A stretch of 64,000 nt of DNA from Chlorops oryzae. Taxonomy: Eukaryota > Arthropoda > Insecta > Diptera > Chloropidae. Position numbers and translations under genes: made by a program. The stretch lies in contig CM035807.1 of NCBI GenBank assembly GCA_020466095.1, positions 52,790,752-52,854,751 of the forward strand, written 5' to 3'. Under the pieces are notes generated by a model, which worked only from the letters and a program-made list of their open reading frames with translations, searched no databases and was not told the DNA's origin. Of the stretch, positions 46,346-57,842 are shown one piece after another. Each line of letters starts with the position of its first letter. The stretch's first letter is position 1.

Positions 46346-47702
46346 GCAGGGACCGTAACTGTTATAAGAGATATTAAAAAAGTTATTTAATAATTATTAT
46401 TTTAAAACTTTTTTTTTTTAAATCCAATTAAAACAGTTATTTTTGAACTGAAAAGAAAAAAAATTAGAATGAAAGTCTTAAAAAGAGATTTTTATTTTTC
46501 GAGCCAAAAATAACAGTTATTAAAGATTTTTATTTTTTCAGTCCCATTTAACTGTTATTTTGCAACTTTTATTTAAAAGTCCGAAAATAAAAGTTATTTT
46601 CGGATTTTTATTTTTTCTGTTGTAAATAAAAATCCTTTTTATGTAATTTCTAAAATAACGGGAAAAATTAATTTTTGTTTCTTTCAATGCACAAAAACAG
46701 ACATATAGTTGCATATAATTAGGTGTTTTTCCCGAAAATTTCTATACGGATTTTTTTACAATGCAAAGACTTCGAAATCAATTATTTAGGTATACCCAGC
46801 TCGCAGCATCTTTTAAAGTCAAAGCTTAGCCTTGGATATATGCATATGATTTTGATTTTTTATTTTATTTCAATTCATTGTTTTCCATGGCTGGATGATA
46901 TGGGGTATACAAAGATAACAACCCAGCAGGAAAAGTTCGCATGACATCACCTATGCTTTCAGCGTGACATTGGAGCCGATACCCCTGACAATTTGTTAGA
47001 CACTTTTAGTGACATTTCTACACAAACGGGATAGGCCATCACCAATGACATTGTCATCGCAGAGCGCTGTTCGCTGTCGTGTGCTCACTTCTCTTTATTT
47101 TTCTCTGCGTCTCGTTTTGGTTCTATTTATAGATTTTTTTTGAACAATTGCTGATTACGCTTGTTGAGGATTGAACTCTGGTCTCTCGGGTGTTAGGCCA
47201 ATACGCATCCCCTAAGCTACGACAGGCAGAATTTCAGTTTTCGAGAAAAACACCTAATTATATGAAACTTTAAGTCTTTTTTTGTGCATTGAAAGAAACA
47301 AAAATAAATTTTTCCCGTTATTTTAGAAATTACATAAAAAGGATTTTTATTTTCAACAGAAAAAATAAAAATCCGAAAATAACTTTTATTTTCGGACTTT
47401 TAAATAAAAGTTGTAAAATAACAGTTAAATGGGACTGAAAAAATAAAAATCTTTAATAACTGTTATTTTTGGCTCGAAAAATAAAAATCTCTTTTTAAGA
47501 CTTTCATTCTAATTTTTTTATTTTCAGTTAAAAAATAACTGGTTTAGTTGGATTTTAGGATTTTTATTTAATATCATCACGGATTTCGACAGTTAGTTTC
47601 AATACGACCCCTTTCGTATATTAATCTTCAGCCTCCTATGTCTTGAAAGTGATGATTTTTTTGCCTCTCTTTTTTTCCATAACAGTTATTTACGATCCCT
47701 GC
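46346..47702. mobile_element. 1,357-bp hAT-like foldback element
   Basis: Ends are CAGGGACCGTAACTGTTAT and (reverse complement of the right end) CAGGGATCGTAAATAACTG. The flanking octamers ACAAAAAG and CAAAAAAG are similar, as expected for an aged 8-bp hAT duplication. Long inverted arms (about 46440-46735 and 47237-47560) contain repeated TTTTTATTTTT and AACAGTTATT blocks. The right arm has an extra roughly 100-bp stretch near 47560-47670. The loop (46736-47236) holds no transposase but a tRNA-like stretch. Confidence 0.75.
47164..47228 (-). other. tRNA-like sequence in the foldback loop
   Basis: On the minus strand, GTCGTAGCTTAGGGGATGCG resembles a tRNA D-arm/A box. It is followed at tRNA-like spacing by GGCCTAACACCCGAG and CCAGAGTTCAATCCTC (T-arm/B box). 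The T-stem pairs only partly and the acceptor stem is not evident, so at best it is a degenerate tRNA or tRNA-derived sequence. Confidence 0.35.
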
Positions 47703-48017
47703 AAAAAAGTGGCGAGAATTTCCTGACGTAGACTGCCTGGGAAAAACAGGAAAATGTTCGAAGATCACCATCCAGTGTTGTGTTACCAAGAAGGGGTTTT
47801 AATCAACTTTGTCAAACTTTGTCAAACTAATTTGTAACGTAAGACATGTAAGTTTCATATGCAAGAAAAAAATTAAAAAAATAAAAAAAATAGTGACTTA
47901 AACTTGCGATGAATCTTGATATTTCTTTCCAGCTACAGGTTAAAGTTATAGTTGGATGAAAAAATAGTTTTGGTGCTTTTGCAAGAGCAAAACAATTTTC
48001 CTATGTAGCGGAAACCA
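47703..48017. other. Spacer after the foldback
   Basis: Probably the continuation of the gypsy 3' region interrupted at 46346. No open frame or LTR copy is recognised. Confidence 0.4.
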
Positions 48018-48018
48018 A

Positions 48019-48234
48019 GGCGTTGAAAGAGACGTCAGCATTGAGAGCAAAGGCGTTGAAAGAGACGTCAGTAATGAGAGCAAAGGCGTTGAAAAAGATG
48101 TCAGCAATGAGAGCAAAGGCGTTAAGAGAGACGTCAGTGTAGAGAATTAAGGCGTTGAAAGAGACGTCAGTACTGATTAAAGGTGTTGAAAGAGGCACCA
48201 GTAATATTAAAGGTGTTGAAAGAGACACCGAGAG
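48019..48234. repeat. Minisatellite, 30-33-bp unit, about 7 copies
   Basis: Units begin GGCGTTGAAAGAGACGTCAG and end GAGAGCAAA (33 bases, first four units); the last units shorten to 30 bases with GGTGTTGAAAGAGACACC. Divergence rises toward the right end. Confidence 0.9.
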
Positions 48235-50017
48235 TTTATTTTTTTAGTAAGCGTTAAAAGTCTTGTTGAAAGAAATTTGGTGACCGCCATCCAGATGCGT
48301 GGCTACGATGACCCTTCAAAAAAGGACATACCAGGTCGTATGTAGTCAGGAAGGCCGAGTGAAATATTTGAAATAATCTTTTCTTATAACAAAACTCAGA
48401 GGTTTCGTAAAAAAACAAAAAAACAAAAAAACGAATAAGCCTCACACGAGGTCGTGTGATAGTCAGGGTGGACGTGTCGGTGATATATGGTTTTGGGAGC
48501 GAGGTAAAAAGTATAAAGCTTTTGCCGATTGTGCTACTATGCGTTCGAGCGTGTATATTGAGAAAACAAGTAGGCTTTGACAAGAGCTACAAAATTAATG
48601 TGGGAAGCGTTTTTGAAAACTCTGGATCACCAGAACCCGAGTTCAGGTCCTGCAGAGACATTATCAGGTCCTGCTATTACTACCAAGGGTCTTGGTGATT
48701 TTAACGTTGATCCTGATGCGATCGCATCAGGACACACTCGAGACGTCAGCAGCAACCTTACTTCACATCTTAAATGGGCATCCCAACGATGGAGAGAGCC
48801 TTTCTGTTTATGGAAGCCGTATTGTTACATCGCTCCTGTCCAGGTGGAAGACAATGAGTGTCGAGGAAATAGCTGTTTCATTTGCTTCTGTTCACACAGC
48901 TCAGTTCGACAACAGGCTGCAACGTTTATTATTTACTACTAATATAAAAACCAGAAACGAGTTGCAGCTAGAACTTCAAGCACACGCGTTTGGTAAAAGG
49001 AAGGACTATTTTGCTTCCGAACGTAATACAGGACCACATAACAAAAGAATGAAACTTACGCCTAATCTGAAATGCCATTTCTGCGGAAAACTTGGCCACG
49101 AAATTGCGGAATGTCGTCTAAAAAGAGGTGCGTCAAGCTGCACCCCCCTTTTCATGAAATCAAAAACTTTTTTTCTCAGAATTACGTGCTTTTTATGTGC
49201 TATTTATGTACCGACTTAAAAAATTTTGTGCTCGTCCTTGTCAAATTTTAAGGACAAAAGTAATTTGTATGAAAGGGGGGTGTAGCTTGACACCGCAAAA
49301 ATTCGCACTTAACGATTTTTTCGAAAAATCGTTTATAGGTGGGAATTATGTGCTATTTATGTGCTCCAATTCTATGGATAAAAAAAAATTTTATTTCAAA
49401 AATTTAAGGATTAAATCGACGAAAATTGTTTTTGGCAAGTACATTTTACCAAAAAATTCCGAATAAAAAAGGTTTTTATCAGAATTTAACTTTTTTATTA
49501 ACATATTTACATTTTATTCTTTGAAAAAAAAAAAACAAACAAAAAATTTTTTTTAATGTTCAAAAATTTTTATCTATTAACAAGTTTCGAACCCATACGC
49601 AAGAGTCAATGTAAGCTAGCTAGAACACGCGGATCCGTTAACAGACCGATCGATTTAACGAGGGAGAAATCGTGCTGTAACAGGGAATTAACATTGAAAT
49701 GTTACAGAACCTGAGAGAAAAAGTGCTCTCGTCATTATGTCTACAGCATATATGTATAGCGGGTATGACAGTAACTAATACGTTGGCAATGCAGCGTAGA
49801 GTATGAGTGCTAGCCTCTTAACCGAGAAGCCTCCGGTTCGAGGCTCATGGAAGTACTTTTTTTTTCAACTTTAATTTTGGTTTTTTATTTCTGGATATAT
49901 TTTTTTTAATTTAATAGAATGTATAAAAAATATTTTTCTAAAGAGCGCTACTAGAATTGTGGCTGTGGATATGAAAACATTTGTGTGTATGTTTGTTAAC
50001 TAAGGGTTTGTTTGTAT

Positions 50018-50251
50018 CATATATAACTATATATGTCACTCAGGAGCCGTTTCTATTTTGGCTCTTTTAAACACGGTCTTGGGTACCCACCACGGTCTTG
50101 GGTACCCACCAAAATGAGCATTTTTTACTTAGGTACTCCTCAAAAGTATTTCTCTCTCGCTCTTTTTTTGCCTGCCGAGTAACATCTCTTTCTAACTGGC
50201 GCGAAATCTCCCGCCCAAAATCTATGAGAGTGACATATATAGTAATATATG
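50018..50251. mobile_element. 234-bp MITE nested in the left foldback arm
   Basis: Inverted ends of about 24 bases begin CATATATAACTATATATG and (other end) CATATATTACTATATATG, followed by TCACTC. The duplication GTTTGTAT (8 bases) is at 50010-50017 and 50252-50259. The right arm of the foldback has the empty site. Inside, CACGGTCTTGGGTACCCAC is tandemly duplicated (about 50072-50109). Confidence 0.9.
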
Positions 50252-52582
50252 GTTTGTATGAAAGCCTGTGTATGCTTATGTGTCAAAGAATCGAGTGCGC
50301 CCAAATTCTACGTATTCTGGTTCGAATGAATAAGCGGGAAACCGAAAACAAGACCCACGCGAAAATCACATGAGTGATGACATGCAATCGAAATTTCCTT
50401 ATTTTTCGAAATAAGACTGTTCAAAGTAGTTTTTAAAATTACGTGTTCAATATCGTGCATAATTTCGTTCAAAGCAAGCGTATTTTCATACAGTATCGTA
50501 TTTTCATTTGACAGTTTTCTGTATGGGAAGACTACTTGATTTCTTCGTGATTTCAGTCGGAATTACGAAAACGTCGAAAACACGTACTTTCGGCTTAAGC
50601 GAGAACACGGTAGAAGAAAAATATGAGAAAGTCTCTTTTATACGTGACACAATCTGTTTGGAAGGCATATTGCATTTGTGAATGAAATTTAGAATTTGAA
50701 CTTATATTCCAACTTCCGATTAGATTTTCAAAAATTTGGAAAAGTGGATCTGACAAAAAAATTAAATGCAATTTGACTTTAAACTTATAAGCTAAAAAAA
50801 AACCAGCCATTTTGATTTGGCGAACACGGTGTCGACTTTGGGCACATGACTATAAAGGGAGAGTTCGGAGGTTCAAATCCCCACACAGGAAAATCAAAAG
50901 CAAGAAATTAAACATGTAAAAAAAAATTTAAATAGAAAGAAAAGTACGGAAAACCCGAAAAATGTGTGTAGCAATAATTTTTATTAAGCCATACGATTAC
51001 AAATATCACTCAAAATTTTTGAGTCAAAAATATGAATCGCCAATTACCCTTCCAGAAGAGTCGTGGCCGAACGGACAATTACCTAGAAAGTTTCACTTCT
51101 CCGCGATAAGAAAGCAACAATAGCGGACGATAAAAACATTGCTGCAATGCTTACAGTAGCCAATTTGTTTTCAAAAAATTGAAAATGTTAGGTTTTTCAT
51201 GGCTATCTTTTTTCTGCTAACGTCACAGCCGTACAGCCTTTGAAATACTAAATACGTTTATATGGCAGCTAATCGCAATTATAAACTAATCGCGAGTAAT
51301 GAAGTCGCCGTTTATACGAAAATCCAGAAACAAGAAATTTATTTTTTTCGTGCTACCAGACTGAAAAAAAAAATCGAAGTGGTAGTACACATATGATATT
51401 AATTTAAGTAATTTTCCATTACGAAGTAGTAAAATGTCCGACTCGGATATATTTATTCTCCTTTCAATTAATTAATTAATTAATACAAAAAACGAAGCAT
51501 ATTCTAATGAAATGCTGTTCTTTTTCTATGATTCAAATAAACGGCGCTGCCAGATCATCAATAACAGCTAAATTTGTGAAAAAATTGGCATCATCTGGCG
51601 TATTTATTGCAATAAGTCACACTACTCACGATCAGCGCTGCCACTTTTGGGCTTTTCCTACCAAAGCAGGTAGGTACTATTTTCTTTGGTAGGTTGAATC
51701 GGATTTTGGTAGGATAGCGGAAATTTTTTCATTTTGACTAAATATATGGGCCCTCCAATAAAATTTTTGGAGGGGCTAAAGTGTCTTTCCCTCCATAGCT
51801 GCCGCGCCTGCCGCTCACGATTTATTTTCCTGAGTTAGCTCATCGCGAGTAAGACTCGTTCTCACCGTTTATATTGTTAAATTCGCGTACGCATAAACGT
51901 ACTAAAAATCTTTTACTAAGCGTAGAGCAAAATCGCAAGAATTTAAATAAATGAAATTTTAAATCATTTTTTTGTGAATGTCATAATTTTCATTTAAAAT
52001 TTACTTTATTCTGTTTCAAATTAAATACCAAACAAATAAATTTATGAAAATTAATTAAAAAAAAAAAAATAATAAAAATCAATTTTACTGTGAAAATCAT
52101 ATTTTTCCATTTGACACCTTCAGTACAAATTTTGAGCTCTTTTACCATAAAAAATCTGAAAAAATACCAAAAGGTAAATTTTCACTAGTTTTTTAATTTT
52201 GGTTTTTTCCTAATATTCCAAACTTTCTAAAAATTACAAAAATTAAATTATTGCACACCTATTTAAAAATTGAAAAAACGAACAAAATTGAGGCTCGATT
52301 TTTGATGGACAGACAAAATCATTTCGACGTAAAACGTAGCACATTCACGTATTGCTCTATATTTTACATTTCATTAATGCTTTGTTTTATTGGAATCGAT
52401 TTAAAATTGTATCAAGTTCAAAGCACTCAAAATGCAAGCAACGATTTCAAAAAGAGGAATGATGTCTTGAGCATACGCACATAAATGTTGAGGTTGATTA
52501 CAATTTTAAACTATTTTATAACTTCAAAATTTTTAAACCGATTTTCATAAAACATAACATTTTGCAAATTTAAAATATACAG

Positions 52583-53374
52583 TAGGGTGGTCCTTATTTT
52601 AAAAACTTTCTTTTTTTCGCGTGACACCCCGTCATTTTAATCAATATATACCACGAGAAAAGGTTTCTGTATTTTTTTGAAATTTTTTAAATGACATTTA
52701 GGGGTAGCTACCGGCGTTCAAAATTTTCCATATAAACTCCATATAAAAATTTATTAGTTTTACAAAATATATTTTAAAATTATAACAGTACAAAAATCCA
52801 AGGGGATTTAAAGCATTTTCTTTAGATTTCAGCTTGGTAAATAATTGAAAAATATCAAAAAAATTCCATCACGTCAGAGTTCCAATTTAATCGCGTATTA
52901 AATTTTTAAATACCATTGATGTTTTAAAATTCATATATCTCAAATATGGATTGAGCTATCTTAAAAATTTTAAAGCTTTTGTGTTTTTAAAACGTCATTT
53001 TTTAGTACGATGAGTTTGGAATAACTTGCAAAACTTTAAATGAATGGTAAAAAATGATGCTCAAAGTTGAATAATTTAAAATTGTATGTAAAATTTTCAT
53101 GTTATTTTTACTTTGAATGAACATAGCTCAACCACTCTTGATCGATCTTTCACGCTCGCTATCTGATGTTAAGGGAAAATCAACTCTGTAAGTCTGTGTT
53201 AAATCTAACCATCGTTGTTTTCACCGTTGCAGAGATATAAGGAGTTTTCAAAATCAACTCAATTCGGAAATTTTTATACATAACATAACATAACTTTGAA
53301 TTGAAAAATCCACTTGTTTTTTCGTTTCGTGTCGCGCGAAAAAAAGAAAATTTTTTAAAATAAGAACCAGCCTA
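52583..53374. mobile_element. 792-bp hAT-type MITE nested in the foldback loop
   Basis: Ends are TAGGGTGGTCCTTATTTT and (reverse complement of the right end) TAGGCTGGTTCTTATTTT, continuing to TTCTTTTTTTCGCG on both sides. The 8-bp duplication ATATACAG is exact (52575-52582 and 53375-53382). No transposase. Confidence 0.88.
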
Positions 53375-54950
53375 ATATACAGTGATTTCAAATTGGAAAC
53401 TTGCAATAAATTTTAAATGTAGGAAAAGTACGTGTTTTCGACGTTTTCGTAATTCCGACTGAAATCACGAAGAAATCAAGTAGTCTTCCCATACAGAAAA
53501 CTGTCAAATGAAAATACGATACAGTATGAAAATACGCTTGCTTTGAACGAAATTATGCACGAAATTGAAACCACGTAATTTTAAAAACTACTTTGAACAG
53601 TCTTATTTCTAAAAATAAGGAAAATTCGATTGCATGTCATCACTCATGTGATTTTCGCGTGGGTCTTGTTTTCGGTTTCCCGCTTATTCATTCGAACCAG
53701 AATACTTAGAATTTGGGCGCACTCGATTCTTTGACACATAAGCATACACAGGCTTTCATACAAACAAACCCTTAGTTAACAAACATACACACAAAAGTTT
53801 TCATATGCACAGCCACAATTCTAGTAGCGCTCTTTAGAAAAATATTTTTTATCTATTCTATTAAATTAAAAAAAATATATCCAGAAATAAAAAAACAAAA
53901 TTAAAGTTGAAAAAAAAAATGCTTTCATGAGCTTCGAACCGGAGGCTTCTCGGTTAAGAGGCTAGCATTCATACTGTACGCTGCATTGCCAACTTTGTAG
54001 TTACTGTCATACCCGCTATATATGCTGTAGACATAATGACGAGAGCACTTTTTCTCTCAGGTTCTGTAACATTTCAATGTTAATTCCCTGTTACAGCACG
54101 ATTTCTCCCTCTGGTAAATCGATCGGTCTGTTAACGGATCCGCGTGTTCTAGCTAGCTTACATTGACTCTTGCGTATGGGTTCGAAACTTGTTAATAATT
54201 AAAAATTTTTGAACATTAAAAAAAATTTTTTGTTTGTTTTTTTTTTCAAAGAATAAAATGTAAATATGTTAATAAAAAAGTTAAATTCTGATAAAAACCT
54301 TTTTTATTCGGAATTTTTTGGTAAAATGTACTTGCCAAAAACAATTTTTGTCGAATTAATCCTTAAATTTTTGAAATAAAAATTTTTTTTATCCATAGAA
54401 TTGGAGCACATAAATAGCACATAATTCCCACCTATAAACGATTTTTCGAAAAAATCGTTAAGTGCGAATTTTTGCGGTGTCAAGCTACACCCCCCCTTTC
54501 ATACAAATTACTTTTGTCCTTAAAATCTGACAAGGACGAGCACAAAATTTTTTAAGTCGGTACATAAATAGCACATAAAAAGCACGTAATTCTGAGAAAA
54601 AAATTTTTTGATTTCATGAAAAGGGGGGTGCAGCTTGACGCACCTTCTAAAAAGAGCGGAGCTTAGTTCTAACAAGCATACGAGTGGGAATATGCCAGAG
54701 GGAAAGCAGCAGCAAGCGTTGACGTGCTTCAAATGTGGAGAAATTGGACACATTGCATCTGTTTGTTCCAAGAACAAAAATCAGGCTTCGACCAGCAAAA
54801 GGAACAACTACTTTGAGAAGAATGTGAACATTTGTGCAGTAGCTGAGCCAAAAGGTATATTGATTCAAAACGGTGAGACCTTTCCATTTTGTTTTGATTC
54901 TGGGTCCGAATGTTCCCTCGTCAAGGAAACCATATCGAAGAGGGTTACGG

Positions 54951-55120
54951 GAAAAAAATACAATATTAATATTTTAAAATAAAAAACTCAGGAAGTCCAA
55001 CGCTCATAAAAAACTCATCAATTAAAATTTCTTACAAGGGCCTTAAATACCCCATATTGCCCCGTAGGTGGGACAAAACGGGGTACTCTATAGGCCATGA
55101 TGGGGTGTGTTAGATATATT
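54951..55120. other. Junction region and 3' flank of the pogo-like gene
   Basis: After the gypsy copy ends, the sequence contains CCCCATATTGCCCCGTAG and GACAAAACGGGGTACTC, possibly the terminal part of a pogo-type element, but I cannot pair it with an opposite end. Confidence 0.35.
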
Positions 55121-56650
55121 TTATTTTTGTTTGCAAAACTCGCATATAAGCACAGTCTCGTCATCTTCGTCATCTATTCCTGCACAGCTACAGTGAGACC
55201 AGATCCCACAAACAGAACAGGTGATCCACCCTTCATTGCAGTCTAAGTATTTTCCACGGCAGTAAAAACAGGACACATTTTCTTGTTCGTTGTCACTTTC
55301 TGATGAGGAATTAGCATTGTCGGTGGCTTTCTTCTTTTTTTAGTGCTTAACAAATTTGGTATTTTTATTCTTTTTTTTTTTGTTCTTTTTCCTCCCTCTT
55401 TCTCGTTTTTCTTCTAACTCTCTTCTGTACGGGGAAGAAGTAATAATAGCCGAGGAAAAATCTCGTTCCTTGTCACACGTGAAGATTTTCGGGTTGCAGG
55501 ATAAGGCATCACTTGGTGAGGACCAACAACTGAAAAAACTGATGATGGAGTAGTTGGGCTTTGAACTGTTTTGATATTGGTCATTGAAGTGGTGCAACCT
55601 GGCTGCGGCTCCAGTTCAACTGAAGGTTCCGATATGAGTTGCGTATTTGGACTTGTTGCTCCATTGTGCAATAAAGTCGGTTGTGTTATAGTTTCAGGGA
55701 TAAATCTCTCTGTCTGAAGTATATCCGTCTTCAATGATGGAGCAAACTCAATATCATTAAAAATTGCTGGATCGTACGGCCAAATTCCACATTTTTTGAA
55801 GCCACATAGAGCCGTTGCGAATGTAGGAGATTGAATAAAGGCTTTACCAAAAATTTCTGCTACTTGCCGGGCATGTACCACCATAGCTGGATGACTCCGA
55901 AGCCACGCTGTGATTTGTTGCTCGTAGTATGTGCTCAATAGTTTCATAAATGCTACATCGGCAACTTGAATTCTATGAGTTTTACGCGGGGGAAAGCATA
56001 ATATAATCACCCCGTTGGAACGAGCTTCATTGATGATGTCGAGGTTTTGTGTGCGAGTGATGTGGTCATCTAACAACAACGCCACAGGTCGAGCAAGCGT
56101 AGTCCCACTAAATTCAACAAAGAAATTCGTCCAAGAAATAATTCAGCTGTCATCCATCCAAAATCAGTACACACACCCCAAGCTCCAGGCGCACTATTCA
56201 TCATTAGCTGAGGGTCCATCCTCTTTCTTGGGAACACCATCATAGGCGGCATGTATTGACCACTAGCATTAAAACATATTTCTACAGTTATTGTAGTGCC
56301 TCTCTCGGCAGATGTTATGGACCCCACTTGTTTTTTATCTTTGCGTGCAATAATTTTCGATTTGCTTTTTGGGACTACTGAAACGCCTGTTTCTTCAGAA
56401 TTATAAATTCTGTCCGGCAAAAGTTTGTGCTCAAGAAAGTTAAAAAACTTCTCACTGCCTAAAAATCCCTGAACCCAATCTTTGCCAGCTTGTTTTTATT
56501 GGAGTTAAAGAAATGTTCCTTCCCATTTTTTACTGCGAGAGTGTATGCCAAAGCCCTTAAATCTTTTGTTGTGAGTCCATAAAGACGACTCTCCATATCC
56601 AGTATATAATTGCAAAGCTCTATCTCTTCGTCATCAGAAAATGACAACAA
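55121..56650 (-). pseudogene. Pogo/jerky-type DDE transposase with C-terminal zinc finger
   Basis: Pieces from high to low coordinates: 56650-56459 (ELCNYILDMESRLYGL, a pre-catalytic helical region), a short link, then 56420-56070 (RIYNSEETGVSVVP, KQVGSITSAERGT, PPMMVFPRKRM), then 56085-55414 (LLLDDHITR, FPPRKTHRIQVADV). This is the DDE superfamily endonuclease layout. The first catalytic Asp is replaced by Glu (SEETG, where DETG is usual), and a stretch before it is deleted. Below 55320 a frame ending at 55121 reads CFYCRGKY, CNEGWITCSVCG, WSHCSCAG and ICEFCKQK, a PHD-like zinc finger. No N-terminal DNA-binding domain is visible. Inactive. Confidence 0.8.
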
Positions 56651-57012
56651 TACGGGTCCAAAGCCAGAGAATTTCCGTTTGGTTAGATTTTACCGTAGAA
56701 TTTATATTTTTATTCTTTTTCCGGGTCTTACAATTGAACGAGAAATTAGATCGATATGTTGCCGAATATGTTCGGATTAAAATTCAGTTTCAACAATTTA
56801 TAAAAAAAAAAAAATTTCAAACTTGAAGATTACAATCAAAAACGGTTCGATATAATTCAATAGAAACGCGTGTACAGCGGTTAAAAATGAAAATTGCTAA
56901 TTGACGATGAAAAGCGAACGCGTGTATTCGATTGAACCGGCGGAAGCAAAAGAAAACGCAAAAAACTCCTCATTTCCTTTTTTTGACAGCTAAATCTAGA
57001 AAAAAGGTAGTG
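56651..57012. other. Spacer
   Basis: AT-rich with no recognisable domain. The transposase N-terminal part or the element end would be expected here but is not seen. Confidence 0.4.
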
Positions 57013-57840
57013 TCAGACTGGTTCCTCAGGTTCGTCTCGCCAGGGATGCATTTCGCGTGAACATCGCCGGGCCCCTTGTAACAACGGTGCAACAGAAGAA
57101 TTATGATGGGGATCTCCTAGATGGCGACACTGGCCCCGAGACGAGGTACCCGAAAAGGGAATTTTGCGCCATCGGAAGACCGCTGGTACGAGGCAAAATC
57201 CCGTAACGTAAGATTTTGTAATATACATCGCCTCCAAGGATTATTTCGCAAGCAGATCTGATGTGGAATTTATCATCTGCGAGGATGACGTGCTCGAACT
57301 GCTTTGGAAGGTTCCAACTATTGGTCTGATTTGGGGTTCTATATCGCACTGTACACAGCTGCAAATTGAGGTCAACGGAGCAATCGGGCTTAAAAGGTTG
57401 ACGTATGGAAGCAGATATGATATCCTTAGATATGAGACTCTTCTCGCTGCATGGGTCAATCAAAGCTCGAGCCATTCGCTTAACGTTATTGCTCTGAATT
57501 TCGACGTGAGCTGTTGGTATAAGAATGATGGGCTCTTTCCTGGCGAACGAGTTCGTTTCGTTGCTCGCGGTGGTGAATGCTTTGATTGAGTTGCCTCTAC
57601 GTTTGATTGGACGTGAAGGAGCGAATGGTGCCTCTCGTGGCAAACGATACACCGCCCTTGGCTCTTGCATTCTTGACGCAGGTGTGAATGCGCTAGGCAG
57701 TTGCCGCACTACCGCAATTTGTGCACAGACCGTCTTCGCAGTTCGGTTGACATAAGGAGGAAGTCTGGGCAGTGAGCCAATGCGTGATGGCGGCAGCTTA
57801 AGCGACAGCGGTAGCGATGTTCTTGCAGTGGCGGCATTTA
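57013..57840 (-). pseudogene. BEL/Pao gag-protease fragment, copy A
   Basis: The minus strand from 57840 begins with a BEL knuckle region in broken frames (HHALAHCPDFLLMS). Frame 57709-57101 follows, with a basic linker and protease (ALIDPCSEKSLIS at about residues 88-100, where the usual DSGSE reads DPCSE; EIILGGDVYYKILRYGI; FGYLVSGPV). The altered active site and the truncation after the protease make it dead. It is a different family from the element just above it. Confidence 0.75.
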
Positions 57841-57842
57841 TC

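Larger units (their letters stand above)
49126..54645. mobile_element. 5,520-bp foldback transposon with about 1.22-kb inverted repeats
   Basis: The element starts AGGTGCGTCAAGCTGCACCC and ends with its reverse complement. It is flanked by the 9-bp duplication TCTAAAAAG (49117-49125 and 54646-54654), and the paralogous gag at about 43055 supplies the uninterrupted target. The left arm (49126-50590) minus a nested 234-bp MITE and its duplication is 1,223 bases; the right arm (53425-54645) is 1,221. The arms are almost identical. The loop (50591-53424) carries a nested hAT MITE and otherwise no coding frame of note. A 9-bp duplication with long repeats fits Mutator-like or Drosophila FB-like foldback elements. 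The superfamily is inferred. Confidence 0.92.
48618..54950 (+). pseudogene. Ty3/gypsy Gag copy 2, split by a foldback insertion
   Basis: 48618-49125 and 54646-54950 are near-identical to 42570-43365 of the first gypsy copy and join at a 9-base duplication. Content: the Gag tail, knuckle CHFCGKLGHEIAEC, then beyond the insertion CFKCGEIGHIASVC and the protease start FCFDSGSECSLV. The 5' end is truncated at 48618 and the 3' end at about 54950, shortly after VTGKK. It keeps ATGAAACTT at about 49049, which the first copy has lost. Confidence 0.85.

Noticed and set aside
48001..48228. Minus-strand repetitive protein
   Set aside because: It is the translation of a minisatellite.
48019..48234. CRISPR-like array
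   Set aside because: Units are directly tandem without unique spacers, and the DNA is eukaryotic.
41640..48616. Complete gypsy element with paired LTRs
   Set aside because: I found no second copy of the 5' leader after integrase; the 3' side is interrupted and no LTR pair can be defined.
49809..49850. Functional tRNA gene
   Set aside because: B-box-like motif only; stems do not pair as a full cloverleaf. Kept only as a finding about recurring motifs.
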